The translations under genes and the position numbers were made by a program. A model generated the notes under the pieces. The model saw nothing but the letters and a program-made list of their open reading frames with translations, was not told where the DNA came from and made no database searches. 64,000 bases of DNA from Antilocapra americana (taxonomy: Eukaryota > Chordata > Mammalia > Artiodactyla > Antilocapridae): assembly GCA_007570785.1 (NCBI GenBank), contig ML660774.1, positions 10,129,742 through 10,193,741 on the forward strand, read 5' to 3'. Shown one piece after another: positions 45,601 to 56,089 of this stretch; positions within the stretch are counted from its first letter, which is position 1; each line of letters starts with the position of its first letter.

Positions 45601-46229
45601 GCACTCTTAGGCTAAAACTATGTATTGACTTATGTAGTGATGAGAACCTAGGGTATTTGATCAGGAACAAGATGGCATATTCAGGAAAAATGGGCTGATG
45701 GACCTATGGGATATCGGTTGCCCTTAGAAGAAGTGGTATGACCTTGAGAAAGTGAAGAGGCTGTCCAAGATAAAAATTAATCTGGGATAAAGTTGACAGT
45801 TGAAATCTCTCAGCTGGCAACCTTCTCAAGAACTAGGGGATTCGTTTTTCAACCTTTAAAGGGGTTGAGTGTCACAGAACAGAATTCCATGCATGATTTG
45901 AATTTACTTACATTCTATAATTTACCATCCTTTCCTACCCTGTTGATTGATTCATTACAACTTTATCACTTAATTATAGTTATATTCTTAGTTGCTTGAT
46001 GTATTTCTTGATGTATTTGTTTACGTAATAAAAACCTAAACAATTTTTTTTCACAAAGCCACTCTTAAAGTAAGGATGTGCACACAATTCAAACTATGAA
46101 TGAGGTTTTTGTTTGATAGAAATTGAATTATTAATATTTGAAACATAACTATGGAAATTTACTTTGGTTTATATTATCTTCATAAAATAAATAAATGCTT
46201 CTGAAGATATTTAATGCAAGCATCCCTCT
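42681..46229. other. AT-rich DNA with a less AT-rich part at 44.9-45.9 kb
   Basis: No gene recognised. The part at 44,880-45,900 has higher GC and a 102-codon minus-strand frame (45,076-45,384) plus short plus-strand frames. None shows a known motif, splice border pattern or start context. It may be an old retroviral internal region, but I could not match it. Confidence 0.4.
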
Positions 46230-47420
46230 TCCAGTTTTGATAACAAATAATTGACATAAATCACTCTATGAGCTTAAGATGTATAGTGTGATGGTTTGAT
46301 TTACATATAGTAATTGCACGCAATGATAACTGTAATAGGTTTAGTTAACATTAATCATCTCCTATAGATGCACTAAAGTGAAAGAACAAAATTTCTTCTT
46401 ATAATGATAACTCTTGGATTTATTCACTTACCAGCTTTCCTACATAGGATAGAGCAGTGTTAACTGTAGTCATCATGTCACGCATTATATCACTAGTACT
46501 TACTTATCTCATAAATGGGAGTTTGCACCTTTTTAAGCACTTTCATCCAATTTTTCCTTGTCCCCACCTTTGGCAACCACAAGTCTGATATCTTTCCCAT
46601 TTTCTTTTCTACCAACACTTGGATTTGGTGCTTTCTGTTTGCTTCTGAATATTCCACATTATTAGTGAGATCATGCAGTATTTGTCATTCTATGTATGAA
46701 TTATTTTACTCAGCTTTATGCCTTTAAGGTTTATCCATATTGTTGAAGATGGTAGAATTTCCTTGTTTTTATAGCTGAATAAAATTCCACTGTGTATATA
46801 CACATACACGTGTGCGCAAATACGCCACAATTTCTTTATCCATTCATTCTTTGATGGACAGTTAGATTATTTCTATGTCCTGGATTTTGTAAACAATGCT
46901 GTTACAAGGGTGCAGATATCATTTCAAGTCAGTATTTTTGTTTCCTTTAAATACATTCCCAGATGGAATTACTGGGTCATATGGTAGTTCCAGTCTTAAT
47001 TTTCTAAGAATCCTAGATACTATTTTCCATAGTGGCTGTACCAATTTACAATCCCACCAAAAGTGAATCAGGGTTTCCTTTTTTCTATATTCACACAAGA
47101 ATTTTCCATCTCTTGTCTTTCTGATGATGAAAATTCTAACTGGCGTGAAGTGATGGCTCATTATGATTTTAATGTGCGTTGCCCTAAAGCTAGTGATGTT
47201 GAAAATCTTCTCATGTATGTGTGGCCATATGCATACCTTCTTTGGAAAAATGTCTATTTAGGTTCCTCGACAATTTTTAAATTAGATTATTATTATTATT
47301 GCTATTGAGTTTGAAGAGTCCTTTTTATATTTTGGATATTAACCCCTTATCAGATATATGGTTTGCAAATTCTTTTCCTCTTCTGTAGATTTTCTTGGTT
47401 TCAGGACTACCATTTACATT
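46230..47420 (-). mobile_element. Ancient L1, 3' end and ORF2 C-terminus, antisense
   Basis: The plus strand begins in antisense L1 3' UTR ('taggtttagttaacattaatcat', 'tttggcaaccacaagtctgat'). It passes 'tgaataaaattccactgtgtatatac', 'ttatccattcattctttgatggac' and 'ttactgggtcatatggtag'. It ends in 'tattaaccccttatcagatatatgg'. This is the order of L1 read backwards. Confidence 0.85.
46919..47161 (-). pseudogene. L1 ORF2 C-terminal remnant
   Basis: An 80-codon minus-strand frame carries the conserved L1 ORF2 C-terminal signature: 'HFTPVR', then [12 protein letters not shown], then '[10 protein letters not shown]'. It is not a gene and has no upstream ORF2. Confidence 0.85.
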
Positions 47421-48610
47421 TTTAATTTACTTTAATTTTTGTGAGTGGTACAATGGAAAACTTTTACTTTAAGATTTAGAACCACAAAAAAAAAAGGCTA
47501 GATTTTGATACATTTTAAATTCCCCATATGAAGTTTTGAATACACCCTCTCTGTGAAAGCAATTTGGTTCATCTGAAAATAAATCTTCTAAGAAATTTCC
47601 TGTGCACTTACGAAGGTCAGTTCAAGTAAAGGGTCAGGATTTGGGATTTTTGGTCCAAACATTCCTAAAGCCACTTCCTATAATATGTTCAAACCAAGGT
47701 TAAGATCAGCATGCAGTTTGTAAAAATAGCAAGAGATACTCAATTTTCCACTTGATAAATTAAAAATATGTATCAAATTGAGGAAACATACCATGGTCTA
47801 TTATGAAGGAGCCAGACTGATTTTTCTTAATTAAATCAAGAAATTTTTTTGTTAGAAATGTTAAACCAAATTTAAAAAATAGATTAAACATAGGACAGCA
47901 TGCTAATATGGAAAATAATATAAAATAGTAAAGATGGAAATGTTTATTTTAAATGTCTATTGCCATGCCAATTTGCTCTTAGTAAATCTTTAACTTCTTC
48001 AAGCTTCCCTCATTAAAACGTAACACAACATTAATATGTCCGCAAACTAGCTCTTTGTCCATTAGCAAATTTTTGAAAAGTTCCTAATTTGTGAAATCAA
48101 AAAAACTGACTGGACTTTCAGTCCAGTGTTTTAGACATCCAGTATTTGTCTTTCCTAACTATAGGCTTGATTTAAAGATTAAAAAAGCAATGAATTTAAA
48201 GTGATTTATAAATAATAAAAACTATGCAAAGTTGTTAATAAGCATGTGAACTGTTTTTTCTATAAATAAACAGGATTAAATACATAATCCATTTATATAC
48301 AAAATCACTACTATATAAACTATGAATTAAAATATTCTTAAAAAATATCCATGTTTCATGGGCACTATTTCTGACAGTGAAGGTTCTTTCCTTCGCTTAG
48401 CTCCACATATATTTCTCAGAAACCCCTACACAATGTGGAATTGCTAGTAAGAATCCAAAATTTCTCATTAGTTATTTAAAAATTGGTATGGTCACCAAAT
48501 TTCATTTCTTAATAATTCATATTAATCTTAGATTTATTTGAGAATATTCAACAAGACTGATTTATATGAACAATCTTTTCTCAAGTAAAAGACTTCAATC
48601 AAAGAAATTA
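47421..48610. other. AT-rich intergenic DNA
   Basis: Nothing recognised. Confidence 0.5.
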
Positions 48611-48621
48611 AGAATTCATCT

Positions 48622-49175
48622 CAACCTAGATGTCCATCAACAGACGAATGGATAAGAAAGCTGTGGTACATATACACAATGGAATATTACTCAGCCATTA
48701 AAAATAATACATTTGAATCAGTTCTACTCAGGTGGACAAAACTGGAGCCTATTATACAGAGTGAAGTAAGCCAGAAGGAAAAACACCAATACAGTATACT
48801 AATGCATATATATGGAATTTAGAAAGATGGTAACGATAACCCTGTATGTGAGACAGCAAAAGAGACACAGATATTTAGAACAGTCTTTTGGACTCTATGG
48901 GAGAGGGCAAGGGTGAGATGATACGGGAGAAGGACATTGAAACATGTTACTTATCATATGTGAAATCAATCGCCAGCCCAGGTTTGATGCTTGATACAGG
49001 GTGCCCAGGGCTGGTGCACTGGGATGACCCAGAGAGATGGAATCGGGAGGGAGGTGGGAGGGGGGTTCTGGAAGGGGAACACATATATACCCACAGCAGA
49101 TGGATGTCAATGTATGGCAAAACCAACACAATAATGTAAAGAAAAAATAAATAAATAAATAAAATTTAAAAAAAA
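48622..49175 (+). mobile_element. Bovid L1 3' end with target-site duplication
   Basis: 5'-truncated copy starting near 'caacctagatgtccatcaac' and ending '(aaat)n' then A. It is flanked by 'agaattcatct' (48,611-48,621) and 'agaattcacct' (49,176-49,186), with one mismatch. Frames 48,888-49,139 on both strands are 3' UTR translations. Confidence 0.92.
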
Positions 49176-49186
49176 AGAATTCACCT

Positions 49187-50684
49187 TAGTAAATGTATGA
49201 TTATTTATTACTTTAAACTTTTCATAATTTTTTTTCAGTACTGTTGGTCACTATTCTCTTTTGATGGACTTTGCTTGCCTATTTTTCTGATTTTGTCTAT
49301 AACTATAAAGGGACAAAGAGAAATTGTAAATGGATGTTGTAGCAACTTTCTCTTAGGAGCATGTATCTCATGATAGAATAAGAGAAAGACAAAGTTTAAT
49401 GCCAAAATAATGTCTGATGATGACATGGCAGCCATCAGTGATTAATGAGTCCTCTCACCCTCAGATTCTGTGTATCCATCAACAAGGCAGACAACTGGTG
49501 AAGACTGATCAGGCTGACAGAAGAAATGAGTACAATTCAAATCAGAGACAATTAAAAGAAAAAGATTTCATTAAAACAAGATCCAGATAGAATATCTGGC
49601 TGTCAAATTTATTGATGCCTCACCCAAACTTAATAAAATTCTCTTTTATTCTTCTAAATTTGTAAGGATTTAGTTTTAGAAAGAAGACAATATTGTTTAG
49701 GAAAAAGTATTATAATAAAGTGAATGCATGCTTTCAAATGTTAAATACCAAGCTTAATATGTTCAAAATGCCTCTGTCCTGCATTAGTTGACGATTTTTA
49801 TGAATCTAAGATGGCAGGGTTCATATCTCCTAATTTCCTGTAACTTGTCATCTTTAGTAATTTACAAAATTCTACACCCTAGAACTACCAGAAATAAATC
49901 ATGTAAATAATTTCTCCTGATTCTGAAATACTAACCTTGCAGATGTTATGAGGATTCCAGAGGTGCTATATTCTGAATAATATATTAAAGCAGAATTCAT
50001 CTTTCTTAACTATAAATCATTTCAGTATCACATGTAATACAGGGGAAATAAAGATACAAATTTTTATCTCTTTCAGTAGTTTCCACATAAGCAATCCTTT
50101 CAAAAATTTAAGTTTAACAGGAGACAAAGACTGAGGCTTACAAGAAACACACAATTCCATACTCCTATATCAAGTTAAGAAAGACCAAAAGCAATTGTTG
50201 TTAGAGTGGCTGAAAGGAGGGTGAGGGGAAACTGACCCCTCAAAGAAAAGTGGTAAAGAAATTCCTTCGAGTATTGGCGGCATGTGTGTGAGGGAACTCT
50301 CTCTTATAACTTACAAGAAATTCTGGCTCTCAAGTGAGTTTGCACTAGAATTCATGATCAACCCAAAAAAAAAGTAGGGTAAGCTGAGAATTAAATTTTC
50401 CCTGGGATGGTAATGCAAAGTACTTCACATCCAACACAAAAAAGCAAATACTCTCTAGATAAGAGGAATCCATTTAAACTATATTTCATAAAACATGACT
50501 GAAATGAAGACTACAAAATACATGTAAAAACAAATCAAAATGAGTGAAACTAGAAAAAAAGATATTGCAAGATAGATACTAGAATCATATGATTGAAAAT
50601 ATAAAATGAGTATTTTAGAATGTTTAATGATTATCAGTGGTTATTTAAAGAAAAACGAGACCAGAAACTATAAACTTGCCTGTG
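49187..50684. other. Intergenic DNA between L1 copies
   Basis: No gene or assignable repeat. A GC-richer piece lies at 50.1-50.35 kb. Confidence 0.5.
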
Positions 50685-52245
50685 TATATTAAAAACCTAC
50701 AAAGCCACAGTAATCAAGACAGTATGGTACTGGCACAAAGGCAGAAATATAGATCAAGGGGACAAAACAGAAAGGCCAGCAAATCCAAGCACCTAAGGAC
50801 ACCTTGTCTTTGACAAAGGAGGCAAGAATATACAATGGAGAAAAGACAATCTCTTTAACAAGTGGTGCTGGGAAACCTCGTCAACCACCTGTAAAAGAAT
50901 GAAATGAGAACATTTTCTAACACCATACAAAAAATAAACTCAAAATGGATAAAAGATCTAAATGTAAGACCAGAAATTATAAAACTCCTAGAGGAAAACA
51001 TAGGCAAAACACTCTCTGACATAAACCAAAGCAGGATCCTCTATGACCCACCTCCCAGAATATTGGAAATAAAAGCAAATATAAATAAATGGGACCTAAT
51101 TAAAATTAAAAGCTTCTGCACAACAAAGGAAACTAAAAGCAAGGTGGAAAGGCAGCCTTCAGAATGGGAGAAAATAACAGCCAACGAAGCAATGGACAAA
51201 CAATGAATCTCAAAAACATACAAGCAACTCCTGCAGCTCAACTCCAGAAAAATAAATGACCCAATCAGAAAGTGGGCCAAAGAACTAAACAGACATTTCT
51301 CCAAAGAAGACATTGTTAGACAAATGGCTAACAAACACATGAAAAGATGCTCAACATCACTCATTATCAGAGAAATGCAAATCAAAACCACAATGAGGTA
51401 CCACTTTACACCAGTCAGAATGGCTGCCATCCAAAGTCTACAAGAAATAAATGCTGGAGAGGATGTGGAGAAAAGGGAAGTCTATCACACTGTTAGTGGG
51501 AATGCAAACTAGTACAGCCACTATGGAGAACTGTGTGGAGATTCCTTAAAAAACTGGAAATAGAACTTCCATATGAGGCAGCAATCCCACTGCTGGGCAT
51601 ACACATTGAGGAAACCAGAATTGAAAGAGATATGTGTACCCCAGTGTTCTTTGCCGCACTGTTTACAATAGCCAGGACATGGAAGCAACCTAGATGTCCA
51701 TCAACAGATGAATGGATAAGAAAGCAGTGGTACATATACACAATGGAATATTACTCAGCCATTAAAAAGAATTCATTTGAATCAATTCTACTGAGGTGGA
51801 TAAAACTGGAGCCTATTATACAGAGTGAAGTAAGCCAGAAGGAAAAATACAGTATACTATTGCATATGTATGGAATTTAGAAAGATGGTAATGATAACCC
51901 TGTATGCGAGACAATAAAAGAGACACAGATGTATAGAACAGTGTTTTGGACTCTATGGGAGAGGGCAAGGGTGGGATGATATGGGAGAACAGCATTGAAA
52001 CATATAAATAATCACATGTGAAATGAATCGCCAGCCCAGGTTTGATGTATGATGCAGGGTGCTCATGGCTGGTGCACCGGGATGGCCCAGAGGGATGGGA
52101 TCAGGTGGAGGAGGTGGGAGGGAGGTTCTGGAAGGGGAACACAATATACCCATGGCAGATTCATGTCAAGGTATGGCAGAACCAACACGATAATGTAAAG
52201 AAAAAGAAATAAATAAAAGAGAAAAAATAAGTAAATGAAAAAAAT
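50685..52245 (+). mobile_element. Bovid L1, ORF2 C-terminal third plus 3' UTR
   Basis: Starts in ORF2 ('acaaagccacagtaatcaagac') and continues through the C-terminal domain, the 3' UTR with its G-rich segment, and an imperfect A-rich tail. It is 5'-truncated at about 1.56 kb. Confidence 0.92.
50904..51880 (+). pseudogene. L1 ORF2 C-terminal fragment, broken
   Basis: Open blocks at 50,904-51,206, 51,324-51,512 and 51,533-51,880 encode successive parts of L1 ORF2p. These include '[20 protein letters not shown]', '[20 protein letters not shown]', then 'LEIELPYEAAIPLLGI' and 'RKQWYIYTMEYYSAIKKN'. Stops and shifts separate them (for example a TGA after 'MDKQ' at about 51,206). The endonuclease and RT domains lie upstream in a full element and are absent here. 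Confidence 0.88.
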
Positions 52246-52251
52246 ATATAT

Positions 52252-52776
52252 AGCAACAACTCCTGCAACTCAATTCCAGAAAAATAAACAACCCAATCAA
52301 AAGGTGGGCCAAAGAACTAAACAGACATTTCTCCAAAGAAGACATACAAATGGCTAACAAACACATGAAAAGATGCTCAACATCACTCATTATCAGAGAA
52401 ATGCAAATCAAATCCACAATGAGGCACCATTTCACACCAGTCAGAATGGCTGCCATCCAAAAGTCTATAAGTAATAAATGCTGGAGAGGATGTGGAGAAA
52501 AGGGAACCCTATTATACTGTCGGTGGTAATGCAACTAGTACAGCCACTATGGAGAACTGTGTGGATATTTCTTAAAGAACTATAAATAGAACTTCCATAT
52601 GAGGCAGCAATCCCACTGCTGGGCATACACATTGAGGAAACCAGAATTGAAAGAGACATGTGTACCCCAGTGTTCATCGCCACACTGTTTACAAAATCCA
52701 GGACATGGAAGCAACCTAGATGTCCATTAGCAGATGAATGGATAAGAAAGTTGTGGTATATATACACAATGGAATA
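52252..52776 (+). mobile_element. Second bovid L1 copy, left part
   Basis: Starts abruptly in ORF2 ('gcaacaactcctgcaactca') directly after the tail of the previous L1. It runs to 'tacacaatggaat', where an antisense BovB interrupts it. The remainder is at 53,991-54,475. Confidence 0.9.
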
Positions 52777-53990
52777 CTCAGTTCAGTTCAGTCTCTCAGT
52801 TGTGTCCAACTCTTTGCAACCCCATGCATCACAGCACACCAGGCCTCCTTGTCCATCACCAACTCTCGGAGACCAACCAAACCCATGTTCATCAAGTTGG
52901 TAATGCCATTCAGCCATCTCATCCTCTGTCGTCCCTTTCTCCTCCCACCCCCAATCCGTCCCAGCATTTGGGTCTTTTCCAATGAGTCAGCTCTTCCCAT
53001 CAGGTGGCCAAAGTATTGCAGTTTCAGGTTCAACATCAGTCCTTTCAATGAACACCAAGGACTGATCTCCTTTAGGATGGACTGGTTAGATCTCCTTGCA
53101 GTCCAAGGGACTCTCAAGAGTCTTCTCCAACACCACAGCTCAAAAGCATCAATTATTCAGTGTTCAGCTTTCTTCACCGTCAAACTCTCACATTCACACA
53201 TGACTACTGGAAAAACCATAGCCTTGACTAGATGGACCTTTGCTGGCAAAGTAATGTCTCTGCTTTTAAATACGCTATCTAGGTTGGTCATAACTTTTAT
53301 TCCAAGGAGTAAGCCTCTTTTAATTTCATGGCTGCAATCACCATCTGCAGTGATTTTGGAGCCCCCAAAAATAAAGTCTGATACTGTTTCCCCATCTATT
53401 TGCCATGAAGTGATGGGACCAGTTGCCATGATCTTAGTTTTCTAAGATCATGTTAGCTTTAAGCCAACTTTTTCACTATCCTTTTTCACTCTCACCAAAA
53501 GGCTTTTTAGTTCCTCTTCACTTTCTGCCATAAGGGTGGTGTCATCTGTATATCTGAGGTTACTGATATTTCTCCCAGCAATCTTGATTCCAGCTTGTGT
53601 TTCATCCAGCCCAGTGTTTCTCATGATGTACTCTGCATAAAAGTTAAGTAACCAGAGTGACAATATACAGCCTTGATGTACTCCTTTCCCGATTTGGAAC
53701 CAGTCTGTTGTTCCATGTAGATTTCTAACTGTTGCTTCCTGACCTGCATACAGGTTTCTCAAGAGACAAGTAAGATGGTCTGGTATTCCCATCTCTTTCA
53801 GAATTTTCCACAGTTTATTGTGATCCACATAGTCAAAGGCTTTGGCATAGTCAATAAAGCAGATTAGATGTTTTTTCTGGAACTCTCTTGCTTTTTTGAT
53901 GATCCATCGGATGTTGGCAATTTGATCTCTGGTTCCTCTGCCTTTTCTAAAACCAGCTTGAACAACTGGAAGTTCACGGTTCACATATTG
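52777..53990 (-). mobile_element. BovB fragment 6 inserted in an L1
   Basis: Antisense BovB from its 3' terminus ('ctcagttcagttcag' on the plus strand) back to the RT region ('cacggttcacatattg'), about 1.2 kb, 5'-truncated. L1 sequence is continuous across it, so the BovB post-dates this L1. Frames 52,738-53,445 on the plus strand are antisense shadows. Confidence 0.94.
53448..53984 (-). pseudogene. BovB reverse transcriptase, longest open block in the window
   Basis: 178 codons, open on the minus strand, cover RT motifs in order. They run from a Gly-Phe-Arg-Lys-Gly segment (near residue 12) through the motif A equivalent Phe-Ile-Asp-Tyr-Ala-Lys-Ala-Phe-Asp and the 'HQGCILS' box. The catalytic box is Tyr-Thr-Asp-Asp where the family has YADD. 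Both catalytic Asp are kept. The frame ends at a stop after 'EKVGLKLT', and the downstream part is in another frame (53,157-53,429). There is no upstream endonuclease domain, so the element cannot move. Confidence 0.88.
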
Positions 53991-54475
53991 ATTACTTAGC
54001 CATTAAAATACATACATGTGAATCAGTGCTAATGAGGTGGATGAAACTGGAGCCTATTATACAGAGTGAAGTAAGACAGAAAAAAAACACCAATACAGTA
54101 TACTAATGCGTATATATGGAATTTAGAAAGATGGTAATCATAACCCTGTATGCGAGACAGCAAAAGAGACATAGATGTATAGAACAGTCTTTTGGACTTT
54201 ATGGGAGAGGGTGAAGGCAGGATGATATGGGAGAATGGCATTGAAACATGTAAATTTTCATATGTGAAGCGAAACGCCAGTCCAGGTTCGATGCATGAGA
54301 CATGCTGCTCGGGACTGGTGCACCGGGATGACCCAGAGGGATGGGATGGGGAGGGAGGTGGGTGGGGGGTTCTGGATGGGGAACACATGTACACCCATGG
54401 TGGATTCTTGTCAATGTATGGCAAAGCCAATACAATATTGTAAAGTAGGAAAAAAAATTTAAAAAATAAAATTAA
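53991..54475 (+). mobile_element. Second bovid L1 copy, right part
   Basis: Resumes at 'attacttagccattaaaata' and runs through the L1 3' UTR to an A-rich end at about 54,475. Frames 54,029-54,574 on both strands are UTR translations. Confidence 0.9.
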
Positions 54476-54587
54476 GGTAATGATACCAGCCCAGAAATAG
54501 TCAGTTAATGAAAAAACTAAGACCTCTCCCTCCTCTGGACTGGCTAATCCATACATGTATATACACATATACATGTATATACATATA

Positions 54588-54905
54588 TTTATTTTAGCTT
54601 TTTAAAAGACTTCTATTGAAGTATAGCTGACATCCAATGTTGTATTACGCTTCAGGTGCACAGCAAAGTGAATCATTTACACATAAACCCACTCTTTTTT
54701 AGACTCTTTTCCCATATAGGCCATTACAAGGTATCGAGTAGAGTCCCCTATGCTAAATAGTAGGTCCTTTTTAGTTATCTATTTTATACATAGTATTGTG
54801 TATATGTCAATCCCAATCTTCCAATTTATTCTTGCTCCTCCCTTTACCCCATGGTAACCATAAATTTGTTTTCTATATTTGTAACTATATCAAAAAGCTT
54901 ACCAT
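54588..54905 (-). mobile_element. L1 3' UTR fragment, antisense
   Basis: 'ttctattgaagtatagctgacatccaatgttgtatta', 'ttcaggtgcacagcaaagtg', 'ggtatcgagtagagtcccctatgctaaatagtaggtcc' and 'cccatggtaaccataaatttg' are antisense ruminant L1 3' UTR. Confidence 0.82.
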
Positions 54906-55496
54906 GTGATGTTTACTATTTATTAAAAAGACATTAGATTACTCTGTAGGCATCTTTATACTCCATCAGGTAAACTTGGCACATTCTCCCTAACTCCAGG
55001 AAATGTCACAGGTTTGGAATTTTTAACCCTCCATCCTGATTCAGAGACATAACCCTTATAGAAAGGTAATTTCACAATCTGGCCTGACTTGGTTCAGTAC
55101 AGGAAACAATAAAAACACACACAAAAAATCCTTAGGCTTTGATTTAATCTGATATCTCAATGAATACAAACAGTAGAGAATTATTGGTTGACCTTTTCAG
55201 TGGGCTAGAGGCTTCCTGAAAGAATCTCAGATCATAATTTCTCTGAAAAGCATGCAGACACTAGCACATACAACAGGGATGATGGGAAACAAAGATGTGC
55301 TTTATGGTATAAGGCCTAAAATCAGGGTCCAATACTGTGTGCCGCCTTGTGATCTGGTGAAAATGAGAGGGCTCTGTAAGAGCCTAGCTGCAAGCTCCTC
55401 TCCAAATTCTGCTCCCACTGACAAGGTGCACAGCTAAAGTTCTTTTTTATCAAGGGGATTCCTCTGATAAAGGGTTCCTGCTTATCCCCGAATGCA
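54906..55496. other. Mixed unassigned DNA; possible retroposed transcript, left part
   Basis: The region 55,230-55,496 is GC-richer than its surroundings and has a 61-codon plus frame (55,252-55,437) with no motif. It may belong with 55,635-55,840, which ends in a poly(A)-like signal. Confidence 0.3.
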
Positions 55497-55634
55497 TGCA
55501 TGTGTGCTAAGTCGCTTCTGTCATGTCTGACTATGCGACCCCATGGACTGTGTCCCAGGCTCCTCTGTCCATGGGATTCTCCAGGCAAGAATACTGGAGT
55601 GGGTTGCCATGCCCTCCTCCAGGGCATCTTAATG
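55497..55634 (-). mobile_element. Bov-tA-type SINE, truncated
   Basis: Antisense 3' part from 'gcatgtgtgctaagtcgcttctgtcatgtctgac' to 'gccctcctccagggcatctt'. The tRNA-derived head is missing. Confidence 0.9.
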
Positions 55635-55840
55635 GGTTTCAATGCTCCTGCCAACCCATGGCTTCAAACAAACCAATCAATCTTCCTGCAGAAACCTATC
55701 AAGTCTGCCCCTTGTGGCCCCTGGCTGTTCATTCTGTTCCCAAACTTAATCCCATGTGGCCCAAGTGGTGTGCAGGGTCATGTTCCTTTCCGGATGAATA
55801 CATGTGACCAATAAACTGTTATCAATCTTAAAAAAAAATT
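55635..55840 (+). other. Possible 3' end of a retroposed RNA or LTR
   Basis: Plus strand: 'gtgaccaataaactgtt' gives AATAAA at 55,811-55,816, about 15 bases before an A-run (55,831-55,839). This is the layout of a polyadenylated end. I see no target-site duplication and cannot identify the source. Confidence 0.3.
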
Positions 55841-56089
55841 TTTTTAAAGCTTCTAAAATTGAAAAATATGTATCATTTTCTAAAGAAATTCTAGGTACTA
55901 AGCAGTAGGTTAAGCACAGTTTAAAAACAATAACAAATGAGTGAGGGAGAAAGAATATCACCTAAAAAAATAACAGAATGCAGCAAAGGAAGGTGATTAT
56001 GTGAAAACATAGTTGAGGCACTAATAGCCATAGGAAACGTATAAAGTCTAATTAAAAATTAGAGGATGTATTTGAAGAGATATTAGCTT

